NCBI GenBank assembly: GCA_000711775.1
Contig: ARYC01000414.1
Span: 88,613 to 152,612 of the forward strand
From: Oxytricha trifallax
Taxonomy: Eukaryota; Ciliophora; Spirotrichea; Sporadotrichida; Oxytrichidae
Length of the DNA: 64,000 bases
Reading direction: 5' to 3'
Position numbers and translations under genes: made by a program. Positions 11,017-22,432 of this stretch are shown one piece after another (position 1 is the first letter of the stretch; every line of letters begins with the position of its first letter). The notes beneath the pieces were generated by a model. That model had not been told where the DNA came from, did no database searches, and was given only the letters and a program-made list of their open reading frames with translations.

Positions 11017-12530
11017 ATGGCCAGTAGAGGTTAGAGTAGCAAAATCACATTAATGAGTTTGGTGAAATGTTGAGAGGCAGACAATTGTCTGAATTAACTC
11101 ATTTAATGGAGTGCGGCACTAACATTAATTCTACAACGCATGATTAAGTTTTCGCTGATGCCACTTAGTATCAGACTTCGAACTTAATCAATAAACTATT
11201 CTTCTATTTTAATTGATTTTATGATGAATAATGTAAACAAAGCTCGTAAATGTAAAAAATTTAGATTAATTACTTTTTCAATTTTTGTGAATTTTCTCAC
11301 CACAACTTTTGCACAAACCACATTAATCATTAACACCCAACACATAGATGCTGGCTGGCAATCATTCTTCTCATCAATTTAAGAGAGGTTCCGGGCTTCA
11401 AAATCTATGCTTGGATTAACTATAACTCAATGAATAAGTTCAAAAATTAAATTCTAAGAAACAATATACTTCACAAAATAATTTAATTCAAATTTCACAT
11501 TAAATCTCCAGTCCTAATAACGGATTTTACGTCAATAATATTCATATTCAATTCTAATTTCAAATTATATCAAGTTATCTATTTTAAGAAATTTAATATT
11601 GAGGAACAAAGCTAATAAGATCAAAGAGATTGCTGTGAAAAATCTGGTAAAATCAGAAAACCAATGAAAAGATTTTCAGAGATTGCTTCTTCAGGAAGAG
11701 GAGTTGGTTGTAGAGGTAAGAAGCCTATAATTTAAACTTAATAGGTAGCTATTAATTACAAGCATATTTTTTCTGCAAATTCTTTTTTATTTTTTCAAAC
11801 TGCTTACTTAATTCATTGCAAATAGATAAGTCATTTATAAAATGTTATATGTCCTACTTATAAAGCAATAATTGTCTAGTTTAATTTATTAGGCATATTT
11901 ATATATTTTAATTTGCAAATTTATTGTTTAATATCTCACAAAATACATCTGAGTTTTTTATATTATTTTTATGCTTGAATTAAGAATCAATATTATTTTT
12001 CTTTTCAACTTTTTTCTATAAAAATAAAATACTATTTATTTATTCTAGTTTATGATTAAAATGGTATATATAATATTACCAATTCATAAAAGCCAAACTA
12101 TTTATATATTTCTTGTTATATAAGTCAAGAAGTGAATTTGTTTCAACGCAGGCAGCATCTCCAATAATTGTAGATGACTCTAGTTTGTGTTCATTTTCTG
12201 AGGAAGATAATAGTCAGGTCGATGGAACAAGTAGCGTTGAAATTAGAATTGAAGATGTAGACACCTATACCATAATTTACATATAATTACATAGTATAAA
12301 TATGTATAAGTGAGGCCGGTTACAAACGTTAAAATATTTAGAAAACTTAATTAAAAATTGATAGTAGTCTTAAACAAGACACATCGTCCTGTCTTTAATC
12401 TCCTTATATGGATAGCTGCGCAAATGAAGAGTAAATGCACGAAGAAGAGCTTATAGAGGAGTACAACGACGATGATGAAATAATATCAAATATGGCAACC
12501 CAAAATTAATTGAATAATATTACTCAAATA
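11017..12530 (+). CDS. Unknown protein in scattered coding segments
   Basis: Islands of higher G+C and clear coding character lie in AT-rich DNA. (1) From ATG 11017 to about 11200 (MASRG.. then QNHINEFGEMLRGRQLSELT). (2) About 11330-11415 (QHIDAGWQSFFSSIQERFR). (3) About 11608-11714 (KRFSEIASSGRGVGCRG), ending at a GT donor. (4) About 12152-12285 (ASPIIVDDSSLCSFSEEDN). (5) About 12400-12510, very acidic (EEELIEEYNDDDEI). A 5-nt TAG-flanked duplication near 11030 must be skipped to keep segment 1 open. Order and strand agree, so one gene in several MDSs is likely, but pointers between most islands were not resolved. No family recognised. Confidence 0.45.
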
Positions 12531-12989
12531 TATCACAAATATTAAATCTATTTATAAAAAACATTCAATCTTATATATAAATATTTATATGAATTCTTTT
12601 TTATAATAAAATTACTATCCCTTTAAAATCAAGTAAAATTTAACTTTAAATTATTTTAGAAAAAAAACGGTTAAAATTTTTATTTTTAAATTATAAATTC
12701 AAATATCTATATAATTGTATTTATTTGTTAAATAAATAACTTCTTTTTATTTAATTTACTGAATTTATTTTACTTTTAAAATTATTCTTTTTAGTATTAA
12801 TAGACCAAAATAGGATATTTTAAATAGAGACTCAGGAATTAATTTTAATAATAATATTGAAAATGAGATTTATGATAATAAACTTGCGCATGATAAAAAA
12901 AATAAATAATAATAAAATTAATAGTATTGCTTATCAATGTATAAATCAATGAGAAATTTTTGAATAAAAAGACGAGGGGAAAATATCAG
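12531..12989. other. AT-rich spacer, nothing recognisable
   Basis: Extremely AT-rich with no coding-like island or repeat pair. Confidence 0.5.
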
Positions 12990-13434
12990 AACCAAAGATA
13001 TTGATTTATATTTTAGGTAAGTTGACACACCTGTTTCAAGACAAATTAGTGTTTAAAAATACGTAGAAAATATATTTATACAAGAACTTTCACTATATTA
13101 TTGAATAATATATTTTTTTTCATAATCTTTTGTTAATTTATACAAATTTAAACTATATAACTTTCTAAAATTATAGTGAATCAGATATTTTAAAAAGAAA
13201 ATAACTTGAATATTACAGTTTTTACTATCTTTTAAAATATCTGATTCACTATAATTTTAGAAAGTTATATAGTTTAAATTTGTATAAATTAACAAAAGAT
13301 TATGAAAAAAAATATATTATTCAATAATATAGTGAAAGTTCTTGTATAAATATATTTTCTACGTATTTTTAAACACTAATTTGTCTTGAAACAGGTGTGT
13401 CAACTTACCTAAATATAAATTAATATCTTTGGTT
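12990..13434. repeat. Near-perfect palindrome (hairpin), ~445 bp
   Basis: Arms of about 205 bp are almost exact inverted copies around a loop of about 30 bp near 13210. The tips read ACCAAAGATATT and AATATCTTTGGT. No coding potential. It lies just upstream of the phosphatase gene and is probably a foldback element. Confidence 0.85.
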
Positions 13435-13604
13435 ACAATTTTATCACAAAAAAATCATTCTAAATAGGTTTGTTTTTTTCTTCAGTAATAGGAATCATAA
13501 CTCTCAATTAATTTGGATATTAAATTTATATCAAGCGAATAAGGTATTACAAACGCTAACTCAATATAGCAGCATATATATTATTATTATTATTTATATA
13601 TATT

Positions 13605-15749
13605 ATGATTATGCATGAGTAAATTATTAAAATTGAAAATTTGTACGATGAAGATAAAGGGTTTTACACAAAAGAATATATTGACTCAATTATACTACAG
13701 GGCTATCAATAAAAGTAAGTATATTTTTGTGTCCTCTAAACATTCAAATTAAAATAATAAACATATATTAAATGTAAGATAAACATTTGAATTTAGTATG
13801 TAAGCAGTCAGGAATTTGCCCTAATACTCATAATTGAATTTATCGCCTTCACATCTCTAGAAAATTTTATTACCGCCTGTAAACTGCCTCCCTAAATAAT
13901 AATAAAAGGTACCTTTTTAACTAAAAATTAATTATATTAACTTAACTGATAAAGGGTTTTGGGGTGTAAAAATAGAGTTTCTTATGTTTGTATTTTTAAC
14001 TCTTAAGCTTAAACTAAAATAGCTGTACACGCTGATATTGGACATGGACGAGACATTGATTTATTGCAGGCAAAATCCTTACCCAGGTTACCAAGATATT
14101 ATTTAAGCGACCTCCTCTGCCCATAATACCTACTCCTGTCAAGTTCAGGTAAACCTTTATGTTTAATTATTCATAAATTATTCGCAAATTTAAGGATAAT
14201 TTTAAGAAAATATAATATTTTAATGAAAATTTTTCTAGATATTCACTTCCTACAGACCAAATCTTCGTAAATTTTTAGAATAAGTTTCTCAAATATTTGA
14301 AGTAAATTGTTTTAAATTTTTTTTACAAAGCTATATAAAATTATATATGTTTAGTAATTTTCACTGCAAGTGAGGTAAGAAAAATTCTATTTACTCGATA
14401 TCCCTTCTGAATTTAAAAAAATAATTAGAATTAAGCATTAACAATATATTTTAGAAATCCTATGCTGATTTGATATTTAAAATAATTTAATTCCTAAAAT
14501 GGGTGAATAAATTTCAATAATAAGTGATTAATAAGGTTTTTATATTTATTTCGCATAATATAAGTGTTATGGCTATTTAAATTTAAAATCATAAATAAAT
14601 TTTTTAGCTAGTATTAAAAATTGTCTTAATATCACTAATAAACTTATATTTTGATAATTTTTTATAAAATTCAGCTAATCTTAGTAATTTCCATAAAAAA
14701 GTTGGCTTATTTTAGGGGACTTTGAATTCTTATTTTTATAATATTTGTATTTTATATCATTTTCCTTATATGTTTTTATTTATTTCAAACTATCATAGGG
14801 TTCTTAACGAAAGCAAAATAAAATATTATTATTTTATTCACTAATATGTATTTTGTTTAAATCATTTGATATTGGATAAAATAGACCCCAGGAATGAATT
14901 TTTTTCTAAACGGCTCTACCGAGATAGCTGTTTGCCTACTCCTGGTGGTTAATATGTTAAGGATTTGACCATACTAGGGAGAGATCTGTCTCGCACGATA
15001 ATTGTGGACAACTCAATTATGGCCTTTGCTTACAACATTTCAAATGGTATACCAATTCCAAGCTAAAACCCCAAAGATCAATTAAGACACGAAGATTGGG
15101 GAAATGAAATATTAAATCAAAAATTAATAATTATTGGCTAATATTAATTATAATTAGGCTAAAGTCAAATTAACACACCCTGATTGGATTATTTTATAAG
15201 GAAAATCAATCGAGCCAATAGTTTTAATAATTAGCCCAAACATTATAATATTACGCCAATTATTATTCATTTTAAATTTAATTGTTTATTTCCCCAATCT
15301 TCGTGTCTTAATTGATCTATGGGGTTTTATTACGGGTAACCTTGGGATAATGAACTCTACATTTTTTATCAATATTATATATAAATGTATGTGAATTCCA
15401 TGTTTGGAAGTGTTTATTATTTGTTTTGAAAGAATTTGTAAATTTATTGTAGAAATTAACTATACATCTTGGTAAGATAGACATTTATCAAATTAATTAA
15501 ATTTATTAGACTTCTATTTTAAGCGAGATTATTAATGCAAATGTTTATCAAAACATTGATATCAGAGTTTCAATTGAAAACATTTTCTAAATTACTCAAA
15601 AACTGCAATTATTGACTGTTACTCAATAAATTTAATAATCACAAATCCTACAGCATTAATAAAACAACTCACAAACTTCAAGCAATATTTACTAACAATA
15701 TGGCTAAAATGATTAGTTTTATAATATATTTTAAATAAATTATATTTGA
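13605..15749 (+). CDS. FCP1/SCP-like CTD phosphatase, split into at least seven segments
   Basis: HAD-family phosphatase of the CTDSP/FCP1 type, which dephosphorylate Ser in proteins such as the RNA polymerase II CTD. Motif I is LILDMDETL (the DxDxT signature, near 14034), motif II VIFTASE (near 14360), then [45 protein letters not shown] (motif III) and NGIPI. Start ATG 13605 (or 13611); the C-terminal tail after 15600 is Q-rich; stop TGA 15747-15749. Introns: 14149-14238, 14375-14454 and 15472-15509. IESs with pointers AGTA, TAAAA, AGTAA, ATTTGATATT and TACAT, plus one containing a palindrome, interrupt the exons; removing them gives one continuous domain. The N-terminal ~90 residues are not recognised. 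Confidence 0.85.
13714..13798 (+). other. IES, pointer AGTA (phosphatase gene)
   Basis: AGTA at 13714-13717 and 13795-13798 flank AT-rich DNA. Joining gives CAA TAA AAG TAT GTA AGC in frame. A splice reading with the GTAAGT at 13716 does not keep the frame. Confidence 0.5.
13903..14019 (+). other. IES, pointer TAAAA (phosphatase gene)
   Basis: TAAAA at 13903-13907 and 14015-14019. Removing 112 nt joins LPPQIIIK to [13 protein letters not shown] in one frame. The insert contains the telomere-like run GGGTTTTGGGG at about 13956. Confidence 0.6.
14301..14357 (+). other. IES, pointer AGTAA (phosphatase gene)
   Basis: AGTAA at 14301-14305 and 14353-14357. Removing 52 nt joins RKFLEQVSQIFE to VIFTASE, the expected motif II context. 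Confidence 0.7.
14468..14873 (+). other. IES, 10-bp pointer ATTTGATATT (phosphatase gene)
   Basis: ATTTGATATT at 14468-14477 and 14864-14873. Deleting the 396-nt unit joins KSYADLI to [11 protein letters not shown] exactly as the family requires. The insert is AT-rich with stops in all frames. Confidence 0.85.
15064..15329. repeat. Palindromic element with C4A4-like tips, inside an IES
   Basis: A near-perfect inverted repeat (tips TAAAACCCCA and TGGGGTTTTA, arms of about 110-130 bp with AGATCAATTAAGACACGAAG) sits between the phosphatase segments ending NGIPI and beginning WDNELYIL. The surrounding insert must be removed for the domain to continue; the pointer there is short (perhaps ACC) and not fixed. 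The tips recall the C4A4 telomere repeat found at the ends of spirotrich germline transposons, but only over 8 bases. Confidence 0.7.
15358..15467 (+). other. IES, pointer TACAT (phosphatase gene)
   Basis: TACAT at 15358-15362 and 15463-15467. Removing 105 nt gives DNELYIL followed immediately by a GTAAG..TTAG intron (15472-15509) and then [13 protein letters not shown]. Confidence 0.6.
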
Positions 15750-16110
15750 TGCATAGCTTCTGTTAAAAATAGCTGAAATATTTACATTTTTTAAAGAAAT
15801 TTTTTTTAACTTCATTTGAGTTCGGGCAAATTTTCATTTAGAAAATATAAATTTGTTCTTTATAATACTCTCCTAATAGTAAAGAATTTATTTAAAAATT
15901 ATTTTTAAAAGTATTGTTCAAAACAAAAATCTAATTTATTATTGTACTTGAACTAATAATTTTTAATTTAATTAGTAAAACTTTTGCACTTTATCATTAG
16001 TTCAATGAAATTTAAGTTCAAGACATCTCAATGTGCGCAACTGTTAACAATATTGAATAAATTAATTTCAATTAAATTTTTATAAAATCATTTTAATTTT
16101 AAGTCTCAGA
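15750..16110. other. AT-rich spacer, nothing recognisable
   Basis: Between the phosphatase stop and the first segment of the next gene; no coding island or repeat pair seen. Confidence 0.5.
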
Positions 16111-19100
16111 ATTACTATTTAGATGATTAGATGGCTGACAAGATCTGATAGAGTTGGAGCACCTACTCCCAGGTTTCGCTGATAATTGCTCCTGGTGAAA
16201 TCAAGATATACTATGTGTTCTGACCGAGACCCCCTCCTCCCCCCTTCAGCCGAGAACCCCCTTCCCCCCCTCAACCGAGACCCCCCTCCCCCCCTCAAAC
16301 AGAGAATCCCCTTTTATTATAGTTTTTTTATGAATTTATTTTTTACTCAGAATAAGTTTCTTGCCCTTCGGGCAGATGTTACTATCAAAAATATATTTTG
16401 ATAAGTTCCACTACGTCCATCGACTTTTATTTAGAACATACTCCCATAGGGAAATATTTATAATAAGGTTAAATTTCTACAATCATTATTAGTAATATGA
16501 TTTAATTGATAGACATAAATTTGATTTCAAGATTTTTTATAACTTAAATCACTTGCACTCTACTATATAGTAAAAATTAATATAAAAAGATTTTTCCTAT
16601 TATTTTTAACTTCATTTAAATATAAAAACTTTTATTATTATTATTACTTATTTAGGTAATTACTATTAAAATCATATTTTATTCATAAATATATTTAAAT
16701 GGTAATCCAAAACATAAAAAATTGCCTTTAATTTTTCAATAAACTAAGCTCAAGAAATAAGATTTTAATAGTAATTACCTAAATAAGTAATAATAATAAT
16801 AAAAGTTTTTATATTTAAATGAAGTTAAAAATAATAGGAAAAATCTTTTTATATTAATTTTTACTATATAGTAGAGTGCAAGTGATTTAAGTTATAAAAA
16901 ATCTTGAAATCAAATTTATGTCTATCAATTAAATCATATTACTAATAATGATTGTAGAAATTTAACCTTATTATAAATATTTCCCTATGGGAGTATGTTC
17001 TAAATAAAAGTCGATGGACGTAGTGGAACTTATCAAAATATATTTTTGATAGTAACATCTGCCCGAAGGGCAAGAAACTTATTCTGAGTAAAAAATAAAT
17101 TCATAAAAAAACTATAATAAAAGGGGATTCTCTGTTTGAGGGGGGGAGGGGGGTCTCGGTTGAGGGGGGAAGGGGGTTCTCGGCTGAAGGGGGTAGGAGG
17201 GGGTCTCGGTCAGAACAAATATGATTTTGAATGTCTACGATTAAAAACAAAGGATATTAGTCCGGAGTTGATGTGGTGTTAAATGGTAGCTTAAGGTATA
17301 TCATGAAAATCTGTAGTGCCTAAATGAAGAGAAAAAAAAACCCAAATTTGAAAGACAATCTAGTTTGGTGATGACCACATCTGATGCTTTCTGAGAGAAG
17401 GTTAGTTGGTTGAAAACTTTTAACATTATTTTCCTACAACTCAAGTAGCTAATTTTGATTTCATTATTATCTGCTTAAATATTTGTACATACTTCAATCA
17501 TTAACTACTTTTTTATTTGATGGCATTTTAGCAATATCAATTTCAATTAATAACTCACAACTTATTGCTATAGTTTAATATTTCTTATTATGTATTTTAT
17601 TTTGGCAATTATTAATCTTTTTAATAAGAAAACAGAGAGAAATTGTAATTTAATGTGAATAATAATTGTTTGAGTAGAAATGAAGCTGGAGAGAACTTCC
17701 AGACAATACAACAACAGTATTCTTAGACCTCACAAATACCAATAATTCCTTCAACACAACAATTCCTCAATTCAAGAAATGGAAATTAAATATTCCTTAA
17801 CTATATTTAATGCAAGTATTTCTATTTATTACAAGCAAATGCAATAATATTATGATTTATTGAGAAAAAATATAGTATCTAAAAAGTTTTATTTCTGGAA
17901 TATTGCAATAGAATTTAAATAGTGATTCTAATTTAAGATAATAAAATTTTGGAATCCAATAATAAAATAATAACTCAAATTATTAATAAAAATAGGGGCG
18001 CTATTTTATCAGGATTCTCTTATATAAATATTTAAGTAAAATTATTTTAATCCTTTTATCTATAAAACTTGAATAATTTTTCACATTAGTAATTGCAGAA
18101 CCAATAACAATTAAATAGTCAAGAAATATAAAATTAGAATCACACAATAAATTTGAATGTATTTAACCAACTGTTCCAACCGTAGACCCCCCCTCCCACC
18201 CCCCTCCCAGCGTCTAAAACGAGAACCCCCCTCCCACCCTAACTAGACCCCCCCTCCCACCTCAACAACATCCTAATTCAAATGAAAACTTTAATCCTCG
18301 ATGTTCAAATCATTTTCCTCATGACATCTTGATCTCATTTTTTTATACATAAAAATACCTTTTTCAAAAATTTTCTCAATCATTAAAATGCTTATCTTTT
18401 CTTAAATTTTACATCTTTCATTGCGTCCGTCGACTATTTTTTCTATATGCTCCCATAGGAAATTAATAAAATATATTTAATTTTTACTCGTTAATAATAT
18501 AATTAAAAAAATGTTGAACCAACAAACTCATTAAATTATATATAACAATCATAGAACTAAATTTAAATAAAAATGTAATCACTTTAATAGTCTATATTCG
18601 AAATATGATTAATTTTTTATAGCAATGTTTTCCAATTATTCTATAATTATTACCATTAACATAAATATAGGAACTAATAGTTATGGAAAATTGATATTAA
18701 AGTATATTAAAATAAAGCCTATTTTATTTACTATAATAAAATTCAATGTTTAACTATCTTTAATTAATAAAGAAGTTGTTTTTTATTTAAATTAATCCAT
18801 TTACATACTAATTTATTATTAAAATGAATAAAATAGGCTTTATTTTAATATACTTTAATATCAATTTTCCATAACTATTAGTTCCTATATTTATGTTAAT
18901 GGTAATAATTATAGAATAGTTGCAAAACATTGCTATAAAAAATTAATCATATTTCGAATATTGAATATTAAAGTAATTACATTTTTATTTAAATTTAGTT
19001 CTATGATTGTTATATATAATTTAATGAGTTTGTTGGTTCAACATTTTTTAAATTATATTATTAACGAGTAAAATTTAAGTATATTATATTAATTTCCTAT

Positions 19101-20110
19101 GGGAGCATAAAGATAAAATAGTCGACGGACGTAATGAAAGATGTAAAATTTAAGAAAAGATAAGCATTTAATGATTGAGAAAACTTTTGAAAAAGTATTT
19201 TTATGTATAAAAAAATGAGATCAAGATATCATGAGGAAAATGATTTGAACATCGAGGATTAAAGTTTTCATTTGAATTGGGATGTTGTTGAGGTGGGAGG
19301 GGGGGTCTAGTTAGGGTGGGAGGGGGGTGTCTCGTCGTAGACCTGGAGAGGGCGGTGGAGGGGGGGTCTCGGTTGGAACAACCAACAAAGTATGGTTAGA
19401 TTATTTTTTTAAATATACATGCCATTAATTTATTCTCATAATTAAATTTGCAATATATTATAATTTAACTTAGATTTTATCATTAAATAAGAATATTTTT
19501 TATATTTTAGAATATCGCAGCAATTGAATACCAGCAAACTCAAAGATCTACTATTCATATGCCATATCTGTCAAATTTATCACAAATATATATTCTATTT
19601 TAAAATTTATAATTTTATATTGAATTAATGAATTGTTTAAGAAATACTACGTTTAAGAATTAAGTCAATAAATACAAATTTTCTCTTTATTTTTAGCGAG
19701 CAAGTTTCAATATATTTTGTAAAACTTATTTTAACTATGAAAAATCTAAAATAGGGAAATATATAATTACCACAAATACTTAGCAAAAGAAAAATGTGAA
19801 ATTATTAGTATTTATTAAATAAATTATATTTTCAAATCTATTCAATCAATAATGGATTCAAGGAGCAATAACTTACTCCCATAATCTAATAATAATAATT
19901 ATTCTGAGTATTGTGAAGAAATAATAGATAATTATGTTTATTTAAGTAAGTTATTATGTGCTTATCATTTTTGTGGTAATACTCAAACAACAACTCTCAG
20001 TATGATTAAAGTATGGATTATAGTTATAGTAGCAGCATCATGACCTCAAATCAATCCAAATAATATCAATCAAATTTGTAACAAACATCGGACTTCCAAT
20101 AAAATAATAC
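16111..20110 (+). CDS. Q/N/S-rich gene in scattered segments, split by two foldback elements
   Basis: Coding-like islands: about 16150-16215 with 17224-17310 (SQVSLIIAPGEIKIYYDFE across the first element); about 17690-17800 (QTIQQQYSQTSQIPIIPS); about 18095-18171 with 19387-19405 (LESHNKFECIQPTKYG across the second element); about 19515-19585 (AAIEYQQTQRSTIHMPYLS); 19855-19950 (MDSRSNNLLPQSNNNNYSE); and 19980-20100 (YDQSMDYSYSSSIM). Between islands the DNA is AT-rich. All islands are on the plus strand and Q/S-rich, so they are probably MDSs of one or two genes. No domain recognised; start, stop and most pointers are unresolved. Confidence 0.4.
16216..17217. mobile_element. Large foldback element, copy A (TGTTC..GAACA, C-rich tips)
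   Basis: Arms of about 490 bp are inverted copies. The tips begin TGTTCTGACCGAGACCCCC, followed by further runs of ACCCCC. Flanks are ACTATG and AATATG (5 of 6 identical). A subterminal block reads CTACGTCCATCGAC then CTCCCATAGGGAAAT and recurs in copies B and C. No transposase frame is seen. Deleting the element at the shared TATG joins coding-like flanks in frame. Confidence 0.85.
18172..19380. mobile_element. Large foldback element, copy B, 6-bp duplication ACCAAC
   Basis: Inverted arms of more than 500 bp, tips TGTTCCAACCG..AGACCCCCC. It is flanked by perfect ACCAAC repeats (18166-18171 and 19381-19386). The subterminal motif GCGTCCGTCGAC..CTCCCATAGG is shared with copies A and C. Removing the element with one ACCAAC keeps ATT TAA CCA ACA AAG TAT GGT open. 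Confidence 0.88.
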
Positions 20111-21919
20111 AATTTAAGTATAAATATCACATATTTATGATTTTTGAAAGTTATATTATTAATTGTGTATATCAGAATTATATATTTTACTTTTAATTAA
20201 TGACATCTTATTTTCATAATTTGTTCTTTTATCATTCTTTACATTCTAAATATAAAACTATCGTAATTTAATTAAAAATTAAATTATATAAATAAACTAG
20301 AGCGATGATCCAATGAAGTGGTTAATGACAGTTTTTTCAATAAACTATTAACTATCATAAAAAATTCAAAAAACTTATAAGCATCTTTATTTATTATTAT
20401 TTAGATATTTTACATAAAACATTAATCTCATAGAAAATAATTATTTTATTTTTGATTACAATACAAAGCTAAACATATCCACCGCAGTGATTTGAGCAAA
20501 TATCCTAGTTTTATAAAATTTAGCAAATGTGAACTCAAATTAAATTGTATTATAAAAACCTATTCAAATATATCACAATCAAATATTGGATATGTCAGTA
20601 TTATCCTGCATAATTTATTTAAATTAAATTTTAAGTTAATTATTAAGAATTATAATAAATAGGAAATTGAAATCAATAGTATTTTTATTTGCAGACGCTT
20701 ATTTTAATTTTGGATTTTCATTAATTAATTAGGTTGATTGTTAATAGATTAATTTAGAAATACCATTTTATCTATCATATGTTTATTACTTTCATTTTTT
20801 AAAATCTGAATACTTAAATTTCAAATAAATTTAATTCAATAATTTAAGAAGTCTTTTTAAAAATAAAAATGTAAAATTAAATGGTTCTCAAATAAAAATG
20901 GCCCCCCCCAAAATAACTGCTAGACCAGTCAACTCAACTCCGCTTTTTGAATAGGCACATTAAAATTCAATGAATATTTATATTTTTAATAATTCTAGCT
21001 TCATTAAACAATACAGATTGTTCAATCGTTGCTATATGAGCTGCAGTAAATTATTTAAAGAGAATTTATTATTATGTTAAAACATTAAGTACAAATTGCT
21101 ATTGAGAGATCTAGTCCTCTCCCTAACAATATTTAATAAGTTTAAATTGTGTTTTAGATTTAAGTTGCAAAATGATTAGAATCATTTGGAAATAAAATGA
21201 AACTTAAATTTTTATTTATATTACTTGGTTAAATAACTAATGAAATTCCAAAGCCAGAGCAGTAACTATCAGTTTATGATTGAATTTATTTAAGTGTATA
21301 TTTGACATCCTAATTAGTATATAAACCTATTTATTCATATATTATGAAAGAAACTGGAAAATGCCAATTGAAATAATTATAGAACAATTTAATAAATTTT
21401 CCTTTATAGTTGTAAAATTTATATTCTAATCAATTAATTTTATTCATTTATTTTTAATTTATTGAACAAACAAGAAAATTTCATTCATTTTGATTTATTT
21501 AAAATAATTTAGTAAATATCATATACTCTAAAACCTCATGGGATTTAGTTATATTCATTAAATTAATTATTATCTTTATTACCACATTTCGCTTGAAATC
21601 TTCATTTAAATCTATGAAAATGTTAAATTCTTATAAATTATGTCAATTTTATTATTTTTGAATGATACTAATTTTGCAAAAATAATAATAATTGATGTTT
21701 TTAATGTAAAATGCAAATGAAATAGCTAAGAATGAAATGATTTGTTTTAATTTTTATAAAGAAAGGATTAAATAGTTTTGATTCATCTCATATGTATAAT
21801 TTTAATATAATTTAAATTAATTTATAATATATAATTGATTTATTTTGATATGATGAGATAAGATCTGTTTGAAATAAAGCGAAGTAAACATCGACACTTT
21901 ATTCTTAACATATTAACAC
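20111..21919. other. AT-rich, probably germline-limited, no gene seen
   Basis: About 1.8 kb of very AT-rich sequence. A short C8 run (about 20901-20908) and small G+C patches near 20925, 21040 and 21115 are the only irregularities. No coding island of convincing length, tRNA or long repeat was found. Confidence 0.5.
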
Positions 21920-21930
21920 ATGCCGCCTTC

Positions 21931-22353
21931 AGTTAGTAAGTTTCTCAAGGAATCTAATTTAAAAAGTGACAATATAGCAATTTAATTAATATATTGGCTT
22001 AATGAATCTGTTATATTCTAGAATGTCAGTGTTAACGAAGAGTCTCTTCATCTGCACAAGTTCAAAGCCACAGACAGTGTCGATGTCTCTTCTATCCAAT
22101 TGCTTCTCCAATATTTGAGGAATAGTAATTTCACTCAAGTAAGTAGCAGTGCATTGCAGGTAACTCTTTAATAAATCTAACTAATTAAATAGGTATATCC
22201 ATTATTCAATGCATTAATTTAAATTTAATTCTCAATGGCCTTGGAGTAGAGAGCGTTTTAGAGGGAGGTTTTGTACTGAGCATCAATTTCCTTCTTGGTG
22301 GGAATTGCAAGGGCATCCCAAGGGTGGACTTCACCGTATGGTCTATTTGACAT
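21931..22353 (-). CDS. Short coding segments, strand not settled
   Basis: On the minus strand ATG at 22353 opens MSNRPYGEVHPWDALAIPTK, convincing in codon use for about 42 codons. A second segment (about 22025-22160) reads SEITIPQILEKQLDRRDIDT and GFELVQMKRLF. The last ends FLEKLTN and TGA at 21938-21940. The plus strand of the same DNA also has a plausible gene start, ATG 21920 (MPPSVSKFLKESN) with a possible GT..AG intron and a LisH-like stretch IQLLLQYLRNSNF. The minus reading is favoured because of the first segment, but no family was recognised either way. Confidence 0.35.
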
Positions 22354-22432
22354 TTATTATTAATATTATAATCAATTAATATAATAACAAACTCATTCAC
22401 TTTAATATCATTAATAAATAAATATTATCAAA

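Noticed and set aside
13952..13964. GGGTTTTGGGG as an internal telomere
   Set aside because: Single 11-bp run inside an IES with no further repeats; the G4T4 identity is too short.
16255..16310. C-rich runs as simple low-complexity or sequencing artefact
   Set aside because: They recur at matched positions in both arms of three elements with defined ends and target duplications.
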